A stretch of DNA of 64,000 nucleotides, taken from positions 1-64,000 of the forward strand of contig NZ_AUGX01000012.1 in the NCBI RefSeq assembly GCF_000422885.1, read 5' to 3'. This stretch comes from Ottowia thiooxydans DSM 14619 (GTDB lineage: Bacteria; Pseudomonadota; Gammaproteobacteria; Burkholderiales; Burkholderiaceae_C). Below are positions 42,851 through 51,890 of this stretch, piece after piece. The first letter of the stretch is position 1. Every line of letters starts with the position of its first letter. Under the pieces are notes generated by a model, which ran no database searches, was not told where the DNA came from, and saw only the letters and a program-made list of their open reading frames with translations. The position numbers and the translations under genes were made by a program.

Positions 42851-44010
42851 TGCAAACTCCCTTGGACCGCACCGCGGGGGGTCACATTTTTAACGCGGTT
42901 GTCCGATTCAGAACGGCTTGCACACAAGGCCCACGCCAGCACCGTAGCCAGTGCGGCGGCGCCTCCGGTATGGGCCACAGCCGCCACAAGTGGCCAATCC
43001 AGCACCACGTTCGATAGGCCGGTAATCAACTGAAGCAAGGTGAGCGCGCCTATCCAGCGCCTTTGCGCTGCCAGCACGCCGGCGCGGTAAAGGCGCCACA
43101 CCAAGAGAGCCACCACGATGAACACACCATAGGCGAACAATCGATGCGTGTAGTGGATGGCCGTAAGCGCGATGAACTCCAGACCCGTGCCATCACCAGA
43201 GAAACCCAGTGGCCGCCATAACTCAAACCCTTGAGCGAAATCCATCTCTGGCCACCAGCCGCCCTGACACTGAGGAAAGGTATTGCAGGCCAGAACGGCG
43301 TAATTGGTGCTGACCCAGCCACCGAGTGCGATCTGAATGGTGACCAGAATGGTGGATAGCCAAAGCAGCGGGCGCAACGCTCCAGCTAGCACCTCACGCA
43401 CGCCGCCAGCCGCCTGGCGGTATTGCTCAGCCTGCACAGCCAGCAGCACCAGCAGCCCTACCCCACCCAAAAGATGCAGGGTGACTATAGCTGGAAACAA
43501 TTTCATTGTGACGGTAAGTGCACCAAACGCGCCCTGGGCGCAAACCCAGACCAATGTGAAGGTGGGCCACCAGGGGTTCAGGCCCTGGCGCTGCTTACGC
43601 CATTGCATCCAGGTGGTGAGCGCCAACACGATGATGAGCACGCCTACGCCCGTGGCCAGGTAGCGGTGGACCATCTCGACCCAGGCCTTGCCATGGGTCA
43701 CGGGCCCGGTGGGCATCATCGCTTGGGCAGAGGCAATATGTTCTTTAGCACCCACGGGGCTGGCATGGCCGTAACAGCCGGGCCAATCAGGGCAGCCCAA
43801 GCCTGAATCCGTCAAACGCGTAAAGGCGCCAAACAGCACCAGATCGAAGGTGAGGAATAAGGTGAGCAGCGTCAGTGAACGCAGGCGCTGATCAGGGGCC
43901 GCTCGGCGACTGCGCAACCACACCCAAGCCAGCGGCCCAAGCGCGATGACCGCACCCATGCCCATGAGGCGCAGGGCAGGCGCCAAGTTATAGAGAGCGG
44001 GAGTGTCCAT
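42847..44010 (-). CDS. ctaA: Heme A synthase CtaA (COX15 type)
   Basis: Oxidises heme O to heme A for the aa3 oxidase. The 387-residue protein has eight predicted helices in two four-helix halves; conserved His residues occur in [24 protein letters not shown] and [11 protein letters not shown], with [12 protein letters not shown] as the family's Cys loop and a second Cys pair in [11 protein letters not shown]. This is the longer COX15-like class. It starts four bases after the SCO-like gene's stop and overlaps ctaB. Confidence 0.94.
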   Translation of the reverse strand: MDTPALYNLAPALRLMGMGAVIALGPLAWVWLRSRRAAPDQRLRSLTLLTLFLTFDLVLFGAFTRLTDSGLGCPDWPGCYGHASPVGAKEHIASAQAMMPTGPVTHGKAWVEMVHRYLATGVGVLIIVLALTTWMQWRKQRQGLNPWWPTFTLVWVCAQGAFGALTVTMKLFPAIVTLHLLGGVGLLVLLAVQAEQYRQAAGGVREVLAGALRPLLWLSTILVTIQIALGGWVSTNYAVLACNTFPQCQGGWWPEMDFAQGFELWRPLGFSGDGTGLEFIALTAIHYTHRLFAYGVFIVVALLVWRLYRAGVLAAQRRWIGALTLLQLITGLSNVVLDWPLVAAVAHTGGAAALATVLAWALCASRSESDNRVKNVTPRGAVQGSLQ

Positions 44011-44014
44011 GGTT

Positions 44015-44731
44015 CTAACGACCGGCGTTATCCCAGCTCACGGAGGCTCGCAGCAAGCGCTCAAGATCGCGCTTGGCTTTGGCGGCGCCGGCCATATCCA
44101 TATTGGCAGGGAAACGCATCATCCAGTTGCCCATGGGGTCAACCACATACAAATGCTCGGAGGCTTGATGCCCGGCTGCGGGGACCAGCCATTTGGCGAG
44201 CTCATTGGGCGGCACGCGCAGCACCGTAGCCACACCGACCACGGGGCGCAGTTCTTCCTTGATGGGGGCGTCATCACTCACCAGCCATACCCAATCAAGG
44301 CGATCTTTTTCTCTGCCCAGGCTCTCACGCAGTTGGCGCTGCAAATACAGGTGCTGCTGGCAGTTGCTCTCACACGCCCCACTGCCCACGCTCACCAGCA
44401 GCCATTGCCCTTTCAGGGAGGCGAGCTCCACCGGTTTGCCACTCATATCGGTGGCGGCCACAGTGGGCACGAGGCGTTGCGGCTCGATCAGCTCGCCAAA
44501 GTTGCGGCGGCCTTCCGGACGAATAACGTAGTAGCTGAAGTACGACGCGATCACCGGCGTGGCGCATACAAGCGCCAGTGCCAGCATAGTCCAGCGGCCT
44601 CTACGGCTGCTGCGCGCATTTTCCGCACCCGCTTCGGCAGGTGTGGGTATGGAGTGAACGGTGAGACCCAAGGGCTCATCCTGTGTAGGACGTTGATCAG
44701 GCACGGCGGGAAAGGTAGAAGGGTCTGACAA
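44015..44731 (-). CDS. SCO/thioredoxin-like membrane protein of the oxidase locus
   Basis: A protein of 229-238 residues with one membrane helix (MLALALVCATPVIASYFSYYV) and a periplasmic thioredoxin-like domain: SLKGQWLLVSVGSGACESNC holds a C-x3-C pair in the SCO position, and LYVVDPMGNWMMRFP is the late strand. It probably assists copper or thiol chemistry in oxidase assembly, but this is untested. Two starts compete: TTG 44731 overlaps the SURF1 gene by 35 bases, whereas GTG 44704 overlaps its stop by only eight bases. Confidence 0.82.
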   Translation of the reverse strand: MSDPSTFPAVPDQRPTQDEPLGLTVHSIPTPAEAGAENARSSRRGRWTMLALALVCATPVIASYFSYYVIRPEGRRNFGELIEPQRLVPTVAATDMSGKPVELASLKGQWLLVSVGSGACESNCQQHLYLQRQLRESLGREKDRLDWVWLVSDDAPIKEELRPVVGVATVLRVPPNELAKWLVPAAGHQASEHLYVVDPMGNWMMRFPANMDMAGAAKAKRDLERLLRASVSWDNAGR

Positions 44732-45437
44732 TTTGGAACCAAAGAAAAAGCAGGCCGATCAACGCACCCAGGCCAAACCACTGAAAGGCGTAGCCATGGT
44801 GTTTGTCGACCCCGGTGTTCGGCTGGGCCCAATCACGCGATAGGCCTTCAGAAGGCGAGCCGACCTGCAGCACGGAAACACGGGCCAAGGGCAGGCCTGT
44901 TTCGCTCCGAAAGGCTTCAAGGTCGAGATTTTGCCGGATAGCGCCGCGCCCGTCCTCGCCGAGCGCGTATAGCCGTGCCGGAGACAATGCAATCCGGCCC
45001 GTGATGGTGACTTCGCCAGCGGGGGTTTCTACAGGCGGCAAAGCCATGCGATCGCCAAAATTTCTTGGAGCCCACCCCCGTTGAACCAGCACCACCCCGT
45101 CTGCGCCTGAAAGGCGCAATGGGGTGAGCACATCGAAGCCCTGGCGACCATTCATCTGCCGGTTGTCTAGATAGACGGTACGATCTGGCACCCAAACACC
45201 GCGCAGCACGATACTGCGGTGAAGCAGCTCTTGCGCCTGAGTGGGTGTAAATGATCCAATGACAGCCGAGGCATTGAGCGCAGGTTGCTGCTCACGGCTC
45301 ACAATAGCTGCTTGCAGGGCTTCTTTCTGCGTGGCGCGTGCCAATTGCCAGCTCCCGAGCGAGAAGGTAACGGCCATGCCGATCACCGTGCCCACCAGCA
45401 CGAGCCAGAACCGCCAAGTACGCGAAGTTGCACTCAC
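44697..45437 (-). CDS. SURF1-family oxidase assembly protein
   Basis: SURF1 helps insert heme A into subunit I. The 246-residue protein has the two-helix hairpin layout: an N-terminal helix ending in the family's LGSWQLARATQKEALQAAI, a periplasmic domain with YLDNRQMNGRQGFDVLTPLR and VLVQRGWAPRN, and the C-terminal HHGYAFQWFGLGALIGLLFL helix. GTG 45437 lies only 14 bases from the divergent twin-transmembrane gene's start, so the promoter must lie inside one of the two genes. Confidence 0.92.
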   Translation of the reverse strand: MSATSRTWRFWLVLVGTVIGMAVTFSLGSWQLARATQKEALQAAIVSREQQPALNASAVIGSFTPTQAQELLHRSIVLRGVWVPDRTVYLDNRQMNGRQGFDVLTPLRLSGADGVVLVQRGWAPRNFGDRMALPPVETPAGEVTITGRIALSPARLYALGEDGRGAIRQNLDLEAFRSETGLPLARVSVLQVGSPSEGLSRDWAQPNTGVDKHHGYAFQWFGLGALIGLLFLWFQIVRPFYLSRRA

Positions 45438-45451
45438 AGGATAATCAGCTT

Positions 45452-45688
45452 ATGAAGCAAATAATTGTTGGGTTAGCGTTTGCGGGCATCGTTGGAAGCA
45501 TGGTTTCAGCGCTGATTTTCATGATGCGCGGGGACAAGTCCGGTGAAGATGATGACTCCAAGCGCGCTGGCCGCATGGTACGCGCCCTGGCGTTTCGCGT
45601 GGGGATCTCTGTGCTGCTGTTTATCTGCGTGCTGATTGCATGGAAGTTTGGATACCTCCGACCCACAGGAATTCCCCAAGGCGCGTAA
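45452..45688 (+). CDS. Twin-transmembrane protein (DUF2909)
   Basis: A 78-residue protein with two hydrophobic helices (IIVGLAFAGIVGSMVSALIF and VGISVLLFICVLIAWKFGYL) joined by a charged loop (MRGDKSGEDDDSKRAGRMVR). It fits DUF2909, commonly found beside cytochrome oxidase genes in betaproteobacteria. It lies on the opposite strand between coxC and SURF1. An assembly role is inferred from place only. Confidence 0.85.
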   Translation: MKQIIVGLAFAGIVGSMVSALIFMMRGDKSGEDDDSKRAGRMVRALAFRVGISVLLFICVLIAWKFGYLRPTGIPQGA

Positions 45689-45747
45689 ATCGCTCGTCTT
45701 TGACGCAGCGCCTCACAATCAATGAAGTAAAACTCTCCAAAACGAAT

Positions 45748-45775
45748 AAAAAAAGCGCCCACAGGCGCTTTTTTT
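45748..45775. terminator. Bidirectional intrinsic terminator
   Basis: AAAAAAAGCGCC, a four-base loop CACA and GGCGCTTTTTTT form a stem flanked by A- and T-runs on both sides. It sits between the convergent twin-transmembrane gene and ctaE and can stop transcription in both directions. Confidence 0.93.
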
Positions 45776-45789
45776 ATTACCTGAACCGA

Positions 45790-46671
45790 TCACATCCAAT
45801 ACACAAGGATATACAGGCCAAGCCACACCACGTCCACGAAGTGCCAGTACCAAGCCGCGCCTTCAAAGCCAAAATGGCTGGTTGGCGTGAAGTGGCCTTT
45901 CATCAAACGCAGGGTGATGAAAAGCAACATCAGCATACCCACGAACACGTGCAGGCCGTGGAAGCCGGTCAGCATGAAGAAGGTGGAACCGAAGGCACCG
46001 GAGCTGAGTTTGAGGTTCAGATCGGTATAGGCATGGTAGTACTCATAGCCTTGCACGAACAGGAAGATGATGCCCAGTACCACGGTCATCCACATGAAAG
46101 CGATGGTGCGTGCACGGTTACCCACTTGCAGTGCGTGGTGGGCAATGGTGAGCGTGACACCGGAAGTGAGCAGCAGCGCCGTGTTGATGGTGGGCAACCA
46201 GAACGGGCCCATGGTCTGGAACGGCTCGATGATGCCAGCGGGGGAACCCGTGGAACCAGCGGAAAGGCTAGGCCAGACGGCCTTGAAATCCGGCCACAGC
46301 AGCGCGTTTTCAAGACTTCCCAGTGCCGGCAGCGAGTGGGAACGAGCCCACCACAGTGCGGTAAAGAAGGCACCGAAGAACATGACTTCCGAGAAGATGA
46401 ACCAGCTCATGCTCCAGCGGAAGGACAAATCGATCTTACGACCGTAGAGCCCGCCTTCGCTTTCGCCCACGGCCTCACCAAACCATTGGTAAAGCACGAA
46501 AAGCCACCACAACATGCCAAACAAGAGCACGTATTTGGCCCAGTCAGCTCCATTGATCCATTCAGCGGCGCCGAAAATGACCATGAACAGACCGATGGCC
46601 GCCATCACCGGGTGACGCGATGGTCCCGGAACGAAGTAGTACGGCGTTTTGCCGGGGGCGGTGGTACTCAT
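45790..46671 (-). CDS. ctaE: Cytochrome c oxidase subunit III
   Basis: Structural subunit III of the aa3 oxidase, with seven helices. The 293-residue protein begins with the short motif YYFVPGPSRHPVMAAIGLFM, has FMVIFGAAEWING and FFTALWWARSH, and the GFHGLHVFVGMLMLLFITLR block including the conserved His. It ends WHFVDVVWLGLYILVYWM, the standard finish. AGGAG lies ten bases before ATG 46671. Confidence 0.97.
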   Translation of the reverse strand: MSTTAPGKTPYYFVPGPSRHPVMAAIGLFMVIFGAAEWINGADWAKYVLLFGMLWWLFVLYQWFGEAVGESEGGLYGRKIDLSFRWSMSWFIFSEVMFFGAFFTALWWARSHSLPALGSLENALLWPDFKAVWPSLSAGSTGSPAGIIEPFQTMGPFWLPTINTALLLTSGVTLTIAHHALQVGNRARTIAFMWMTVVLGIIFLFVQGYEYYHAYTDLNLKLSSGAFGSTFFMLTGFHGLHVFVGMLMLLFITLRLMKGHFTPTSHFGFEGAAWYWHFVDVVWLGLYILVYWM

Positions 46672-46742
46672 TTTGTCGTGGCTCCTGTACTCTCTAATCC
46701 ATTAACTGCTTGAGCGGCAGATACCGCTCGAATTATCTAACT

Positions 46743-46976
46743 TCAGGCGCTTGCTACAGCCCATCTGACTGCAAGCAACAACACGCCTATGAATAATAAA
46801 ACACCCAGCAATGCCGCGATGATCAGGTGAAACGGGTTGGCTTGACCCAGATCTTCGCGATAGCTGCTATTTTTTCTAACACCCAAAAATCCCCAGGCGA
46901 CGATACGCATCGAGCGCCAGAATGAAGACTTGGGTGCTTCAGGCACCTCTGCAGCAGAGGAGCGAATATCGCTCAC
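46743..46976 (-). CDS. DUF2970 small membrane protein
   Basis: A 77-residue protein with a soluble lead, the family block RSMRIVAWGFLGVRKNSSYR and one helix (FHLIIAALLGVLLFIGVLLL). DUF2970 proteins occur in betaproteobacterial oxidase loci between ctaG and ctaE, as here, with unknown role. GTG 46976 overlaps the ctaG stop. Confidence 0.88.
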   Translation of the reverse strand: MSDIRSSAAEVPEAPKSSFWRSMRIVAWGFLGVRKNSSYREDLGQANPFHLIIAALLGVLLFIGVLLLAVRWAVASA

Positions 46977-47578
46977 GCCCCCACTCCTCCCGGCACGATG
47001 GTGACGGCACTCGCGGAACTCGGTGTTGGCGGTGGCTTGGCGCCCACTTCAAAGAAGGTGTAGGAAAGCGTGATGGTAGTCACGTCTTTGGACAGCCGCG
47101 GATCAATGATGAACGCCACCGGCCATTCTTTCTTTTCACCAGGTTGAAGCGTGTACTGGTTAAAGCAGAAGCATTCAAGCTTGTTGAAGTAAGCGCCTGC
47201 CTGCCGTGGTGCATAACTAGGAATGGCCTGCGCAGACATGCTGCGATCCTGGACATTCTGAAACTCATACATGACCGTAGACAATTCGCCAGGGTGCACT
47301 GTCATGGTGCGCTGGGCAGGTTTGAAGTGCCAGGGCCCACGCGAGTTGGCGTCAAACTCTACGGTGATGGTGCGGGTCTTGTCGACCTGCGTATTCGTTG
47401 GGCGCCCAATGCCCCCGTTGCCCGGCACTTGCCGTTCAACGAGCGTCAGGATATTGACGCCGGTGACATCACAGATGGCTTTATAGATTGGGATCATGGC
47501 ATAGCCAAACCCAAACATGCCAGCGGCCACAATGGCCAGCTTGCCCACCATCTTGGCGTTATCGTTTCGAATTCCCAT
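46973..47578 (-). CDS. ctaG: Cytochrome c oxidase assembly protein CtaG (Cox11)
   Basis: Inserts copper into the CuB site of subunit I. The 201-residue protein, from ATG 47578 (MGIRNDN), has one N-terminal helix (LAIVAAGMFGFGYAMIPIYK), then ICDVTGVN with the conserved Cys and the periplasmic Ig-like domain bearing the copper pair in KLECFCFNQYTL. A longer frame to 47638 would overlap the small assembly gene and is unlikely. The stop overlaps the DUF2970 start. Confidence 0.95.
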   Translation of the reverse strand: MGIRNDNAKMVGKLAIVAAGMFGFGYAMIPIYKAICDVTGVNILTLVERQVPGNGGIGRPTNTQVDKTRTITVEFDANSRGPWHFKPAQRTMTVHPGELSTVMYEFQNVQDRSMSAQAIPSYAPRQAGAYFNKLECFCFNQYTLQPGEKKEWPVAFIIDPRLSKDVTTITLSYTFFEVGAKPPPTPSSASAVTIVPGGVGA

Positions 47579-47595
47579 GGATTTAACTGCAATCC

Positions 47596-47709
47596 CTAGT
47601 GACCGACGATGATCATTCGAGCAACGAACCCAAGACAAAAGATAAGCGCTACTGACCCGAGGATCAGGCCCAGGCGGCGATTACTCTTTTTTTGCTCAGG
47701 CGTCGTCAT
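47596..47709 (-). CDS. Cytochrome oxidase small assembly protein (37 residues)
   Basis: A tiny gene in the gap between ctaD and ctaG. The ATG at 47709 opens a 37-residue frame: a charged start MTTPEQKKSNRRLG and one helix LILGSVALIFCLGFVARMII, ending in GH and TAG. It matches the small one-helix protein annotated in betaproteobacterial oxidase operons at this same place. No strong ribosome binding site is visible. Its role is thought to be in oxidase assembly. Confidence 0.85.
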   Translation of the reverse strand: MTTPEQKKSNRRLGLILGSVALIFCLGFVARMIIVGH

Positions 47710-47735
47710 AACGTGCGTTCCGTCCATTTAGCCAA

Positions 47736-49376
47736 TCAGCCGATCACGCGCGTAGCGGTGGCATCCAGTTTGGGCGGGTTCTCATAGGTATGGAACGGCG
47801 CTGGTGATGGAACTTCCCACTCCAGGCCTTCTGCAGCTTCCCAAGGACGTTGGGCAGCTTTCTCACCCTTGCCGCGCATCGTGGGAACCACGATGAACAG
47901 GAAGAAGTAGACCTGCGCGAAGCCGAAGAAGAATGCACCCACTGAGGCCACCATGTTGAAATCAGCGAACTGCATGGGGTAATCAGCGTAGCGGCGCGGC
48001 ATACCAGCCAAGCCCAGGAAGTGCATAGGGAAGAAGGTGACGTTGAACGAGATCAGCGACCACCAGAAGTGGATCTTGCCGCGCGTTTCGTTGTACATGA
48101 CCCCGGTCCACTTGGGAGCCCAGAAGTAGTAGCCAGAGAACAGAGCAAACAGTGAGCCGGCCACCAGCACGTAGTGGAAGTGAGCCACGATGTAGTACGT
48201 ATCCTGGATCTGCGTATCAATAGGCGCCACGGCGGGAATCAAACCCGTGAAGCCGCCCAAGGTGAACACGAACACAAAGCCCACAGCAAACAACATAGGC
48301 GTTTCGAAGGTCATCGAACCGCGCCACATGGTGGCGATCCAGTTGAAGATCTTCACAGCAGTAGGCACCGCGATCAGCATGGTGGCGTACATGAAGAACA
48401 GCTGGCCAGTCACCGGCATGCCGGTGGTGAACATATGGTGCGCCCAGACGATGAACGACAAGATGGCAATGGCGGAAGTGGCATACACCATGGAGGCATA
48501 GCCGAACAACCTCTTGCGGGCGAAGGTAGGGATCACCTGGCTGACGATGCCGAAAGCCGGCAAGATCATGATGTACACCTCAGGGTGGCCGAAGAACCAG
48601 AAGATGTGTTGATACATCACTGGGTCGCCGCCGCCAGCGGGATTGAAGAAGCTGGTGCCGAAGTGGCGGTCAGTCAGCGTCATGGTGATGGCGCCGGCCA
48701 GCACAGGCATCACGGCGATCAGCAGGTAAGCGGTGATCAGCCATGTCCAGCAGAACATGGGCATCTTCATCAGCGTCATGCCGGGAGCGCGCATGTTCAG
48801 AATGGTGACGATGATGTTGATGGCGCCCATGATGGAGCTCGCGCCCATGATGTGCATCGCAAAAATGCCCGCATCCATGGAAGGGCCCATCTGGAGCGTG
48901 AGTGGCGCATAGAGCGTCCAGCCGGCTGCCGGAGCACCACCAGGCATGAAGAACGAGCCCACCAGCATCAAACCTGCAGGAATCAACAGCCAGAAGCTGA
49001 AGTTGTTCATGCGGGCGAAAGCCATGTCGCTCGCGCCAATCTGCAGCGGGATCATCCAGTTGGCGAAGCCCACGAAGGCCGGCATGATGGCGCCGAACAC
49101 CATGATGAGGCCGTGCATGGTGGTGAGCTGGTTGAACAACTCCGGGTTGACCAACTGAAGGCCCGGCTGGAACAGCTCGGCGCGGATCAGCAGTGCAAGT
49201 ATCCCGCCCACCATAAGCATGGCGAACGAGAACAGCATGTACAGCGTACCGATGTCCTTGTGGTTGGTGGCATAAACCCAGCGACGCCACCCAGTAGGAG
49301 CTTCGTGGTGGTGATCATCATGTCCATGGTCATGGTCGTGATGATCGGTGTGCGAATTTGGAAGTACGGCGCTCAT
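47736..49376 (-). CDS. ctaD: Cytochrome c oxidase subunit I
   Basis: Catalytic subunit of the aa3 oxidase with heme a, heme a3 and CuB. The 546-residue protein starts at ATG 49376 (MSAVLPNSH) behind CGGAG; a longer frame to 49430 is spurious. A His/Asp-rich N-terminal tail (DHHDHDHGHDDHHHE) precedes 12 helices. Ligand segments are TTMHGLIMVFG (heme a), WFFGHPEVYIMILPAFG (CuB His and the cross-linked Tyr), WAHHMFTTG (CuB) and VAHFHYVLVAG (a3 and a). The His-rich tail could bind metal. Confidence 0.97.
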   Translation of the reverse strand: MSAVLPNSHTDHHDHDHGHDDHHHEAPTGWRRWVYATNHKDIGTLYMLFSFAMLMVGGILALLIRAELFQPGLQLVNPELFNQLTTMHGLIMVFGAIMPAFVGFANWMIPLQIGASDMAFARMNNFSFWLLIPAGLMLVGSFFMPGGAPAAGWTLYAPLTLQMGPSMDAGIFAMHIMGASSIMGAINIIVTILNMRAPGMTLMKMPMFCWTWLITAYLLIAVMPVLAGAITMTLTDRHFGTSFFNPAGGGDPVMYQHIFWFFGHPEVYIMILPAFGIVSQVIPTFARKRLFGYASMVYATSAIAILSFIVWAHHMFTTGMPVTGQLFFMYATMLIAVPTAVKIFNWIATMWRGSMTFETPMLFAVGFVFVFTLGGFTGLIPAVAPIDTQIQDTYYIVAHFHYVLVAGSLFALFSGYYFWAPKWTGVMYNETRGKIHFWWSLISFNVTFFPMHFLGLAGMPRRYADYPMQFADFNMVASVGAFFFGFAQVYFFLFIVVPTMRGKGEKAAQRPWEAAEGLEWEVPSPAPFHTYENPPKLDATATRVIG

Positions 49377-49439
49377 ATGACTGCTCCGGGAGACTGTTCT
49401 CTTATTTCGTGATACTGACCAGGACTGCAATCAGCCAGC

Positions 49440-50627
49440 TTAGCCGGGGAATTTGCCTTCTCGTGCGGCCTTGAATTCAGAAGGCTGTACGAGTTGACCA
49501 GATTTGTTGGACCAGTGGTTCTTGGTGAAGGTGGCCACTGCTGCAAGTTCGGTGTCGGAGAGCTGCTTCCATGCAGGCATGGCGCCGTTATTACGACCTT
49601 CCAGCAAGACGTGCATTTGATCAGCCAGCTTACCCAGGACAACCGGGCTGCCATCCAGCGCTTTAATAGCGCCGCCGCCTTTACCGTTATCCAAGTGGCA
49701 TGCTGCGCAGTTGGCGGCGTAGACTTTCTCTCCACGAGCCACCAGGTCAGGCAAAGTCCAGACTTTGGTTGGGTCATCAGACAGGGCTTGCAGGCGTTTT
49801 TTCTCGCCATCCACCCAAACGGTGTAGTCCGCCGCCGACAGCACTTTCACGTGAATAGGCATGTAAGCGTGTTCTTTACCGCACAGTTCTGCGCACTGGC
49901 CGTAGAAATCACCGACTTGCTCGGCTTTGAACCAGGTGTCTCGCACAAAGCCGGGGATGGCATCTTGCTTGACGCCAAAAGCAGGCACCATCCAGGCGTG
50001 GATGACGTCATTGGCGGTGGTGATGATACGAACTTTCTTACCAACAGGGACCACCATGGGGTGATCAACCTTCAGCAGGTAGTCATCGCCTGCAGGTTTG
50101 CCGGCATCAGACATGGCGCGCTGGTTAGGATCGAGCGTGGAAAGGAAGGAGATGCCCTCGCCTTCGCCGGTAAGGTATTCGTAACCCCATTTCCACTGGT
50201 AACCCGTGGCCTTGATGGTCAGATCCGCGTTAGAGGTGTCTTTCTGCGCCACCACCAGCTTGGTAGCGGGCAGCGCCATCGCGATGACGATGATGAAAGG
50301 AACAATGGTCCAGATAATTTCTACCGTGACCGATTCATGGAACTTGGCCGGTTTCGCGCCTTGCGATTTACGGTGCTTCCAGATGGAATAAAACATCACG
50401 GAGAAAACCGCGACGAAGATGACCGCGCAAAGGATGAGCATCATCCAATGCAAGCTGTACTGCTCCGCGGCGATGCGTGTAACACCTGGGGTCAGGTTGA
50501 GCTGATTGACGCCTGGACCGCCCGGCAAATCTTTGACCTGTGCCTGAACGGCCGTCGTGACCGAAGCTGCAGCCCAGATGGCCGCATGACGCGGCACACC
50601 GGCCAACCTGTTTGAAATGCTCTTCAT
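49440..50627 (-). CDS. ctaC: Cytochrome c oxidase subunit II with fused cytochrome c domain
   Basis: Receives electrons at the CuA site and passes them to subunit I. The 395-residue protein starts at ATG 50627 (MKSISNRLAG) with a signal peptide, two membrane helices (MLILCAVIFVAVFSVMFYSI and VEIIWTIVPFIIVIAMALP), and the CuA site CAELCGKEHAYMPIHV. A C-terminal extension carries a heme c motif CAACH, so it is of the caa3-like layout. Quinol oxidases lack CuA, so this is a cytochrome c oxidase. It is the first gene of the leftward operon. Confidence 0.96.
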   Translation of the reverse strand: MKSISNRLAGVPRHAAIWAAASVTTAVQAQVKDLPGGPGVNQLNLTPGVTRIAAEQYSLHWMMLILCAVIFVAVFSVMFYSIWKHRKSQGAKPAKFHESVTVEIIWTIVPFIIVIAMALPATKLVVAQKDTSNADLTIKATGYQWKWGYEYLTGEGEGISFLSTLDPNQRAMSDAGKPAGDDYLLKVDHPMVVPVGKKVRIITTANDVIHAWMVPAFGVKQDAIPGFVRDTWFKAEQVGDFYGQCAELCGKEHAYMPIHVKVLSAADYTVWVDGEKKRLQALSDDPTKVWTLPDLVARGEKVYAANCAACHLDNGKGGGAIKALDGSPVVLGKLADQMHVLLEGRNNGAMPAWKQLSDTELAAVATFTKNHWSNKSGQLVQPSEFKAAREGKFPG

Positions 50628-50878
50628 CGTGTTCACGTTTTCTTGAGTCTCAACCACACAATTCACCACCGGCCAGAGCAGGCCGGCCCGATGGATTCCC
50701 TTGGCGCCTTGCGCACCTAGGCCGTATTTCGCACGCCAATGCCGTTAAGCCATCTGCCGCGCATAGGCCAGAGGCACGGATTTCTCCCCGCGCGTAATGC
50801 CGGCGAGTTTAACCGACTCGTAACCCCTCGCTAAGAGCTTATGAACTTATTTCACTCTCGTGCTCGGGCTTTGCACAT
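50628..50878. promoter_or_regulatory. Promoter region of the oxidase operon
   Basis: A 251-base gap between ctaC and the BioC-like gene's 3' end. It must hold the leftward promoter of the oxidase operon. The stretch near 50820-50860 is AT-richer, but no clear consensus promoter or operator is seen, and no gene. Confidence 0.35.
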
Positions 50879-51799
50879 TCACTTACCCGCTATTGGCTTC
50901 TTGCGCTCGCGCAGGGTTGACCTCATATCGTCCAAGCTGATTTCAGTTTGAGCGGCCACAGGCAGGCGCGGCGCGGGTTTGAGCGCATGCCCGTAAATCA
51001 CCTCAAAACTGAGCGCCAATGGCCCCTCTGACGCCCCGCCGCGCAAATATTGGCTTAGTTCTGCTTTGAGCCGTGCGAGCCATTTGCGCCCGCGCAACGC
51101 GGGAAACCGGCCCACATGGAGGTTGCGACCCAGACCTCGAAGTTCCTGCAACAAACGCTCTGGCGTGTCAAAGGTCAGCGTGATCCGCTCCATATCCATG
51201 ACCGGTTCGGCAAAACCGGCGCCCACGAGCAGATCCCCCAGATCATGCATGTCTGTGAAATCCTGCGTAGGCGAAGGCCAGCCCAGGCGGGCGTACAGAT
51301 CACGCAATTCACGCAGGGTATCTGGGCCCAGGCAGGAAAACATGACGAAACCATTGGTGGCGAGCGCTTTGTGCCAGCTCCCCAGTAAAGCGGCCGGATC
51401 TGCCACTTGGTGAGCAAGCATGTTGGCCCACACCATCTGCATGGCGCCTTCGGGTGGTGCCACTCCTGTTTTTGACGCCAAGCGCGTGCGCCCGATCCGC
51501 TGCCACCATTTCAGTGGCGCACCTTCAGCCTCAGGCGTGGCCTGCGCAGCGGATGCACGAACCAGGAAATTTTCCGCCTCTGGATAGTGAGCTTCCACCA
51601 GAGCGTGCCCCTGCATGCCCCCGCGATCAGGCTCCCAATCAGCCCAGCGGCTTACTGGCAGGCGAATAAAACGCAGGCGCTCAGCCATGCGCTGCGCCAC
51701 CTCTTCGTGAAGCCAGGGTGCGGCAGAGGAGCCAGAGGCGAGGCCAGCCCAGCGCGCGGCGGCCGTTGAATCAATACTGGGGGGCAGAAAGTCAGACAT
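50879..51799 (-). CDS. BioC-like methyltransferase-fold protein
   Basis: A 306-residue protein resembling BioC (malonyl-ACP O-methyltransferase) and related biotin-pathway homologues: the N-terminal part ending SRWADWEPDRGG, the segment MQMVWANMLAHQVADPAALL, FVMFSCLGPDTLRELRDLYA, and FTDMHDLGDLLVGAGFAEPV with YGHALKPAP near the end. The usual Gly-rich SAM motif (such as DLGCGTG) is missing where it should follow the first strand (it reads WADWEPDRGG), so catalysis is doubtful. It diverges from comF across 91 bases. Other family members in this group may share the loss. Confidence 0.72.
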   Translation of the reverse strand: MSDFLPPSIDSTAAARWAGLASGSSAAPWLHEEVAQRMAERLRFIRLPVSRWADWEPDRGGMQGHALVEAHYPEAENFLVRASAAQATPEAEGAPLKWWQRIGRTRLASKTGVAPPEGAMQMVWANMLAHQVADPAALLGSWHKALATNGFVMFSCLGPDTLRELRDLYARLGWPSPTQDFTDMHDLGDLLVGAGFAEPVMDMERITLTFDTPERLLQELRGLGRNLHVGRFPALRGRKWLARLKAELSQYLRGGASEGPLALSFEVIYGHALKPAPRLPVAAQTEISLDDMRSTLRERKKPIAGK

Positions 51800-51890
51800 A
51801 GGAACGAAGAACGTGTTTACGATCTATTCGGGGTCGCGCTGCCGCGAAATGGTGAAGTGCGGCAAATCGGGGCAGTATATTGAGCGCCCC

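Noticed and set aside
48174-49412. 412-codon plus-strand frame opposite ctaD
   Set aside because: It is the antisense shadow of a highly conserved oxidase gene; its His/Arg/Gly-rich product has no family look.
49494-50615. 373-codon plus-strand frame opposite ctaC
   Set aside because: Antisense shadow of the subunit II gene, which carries clear CuA and heme motifs.
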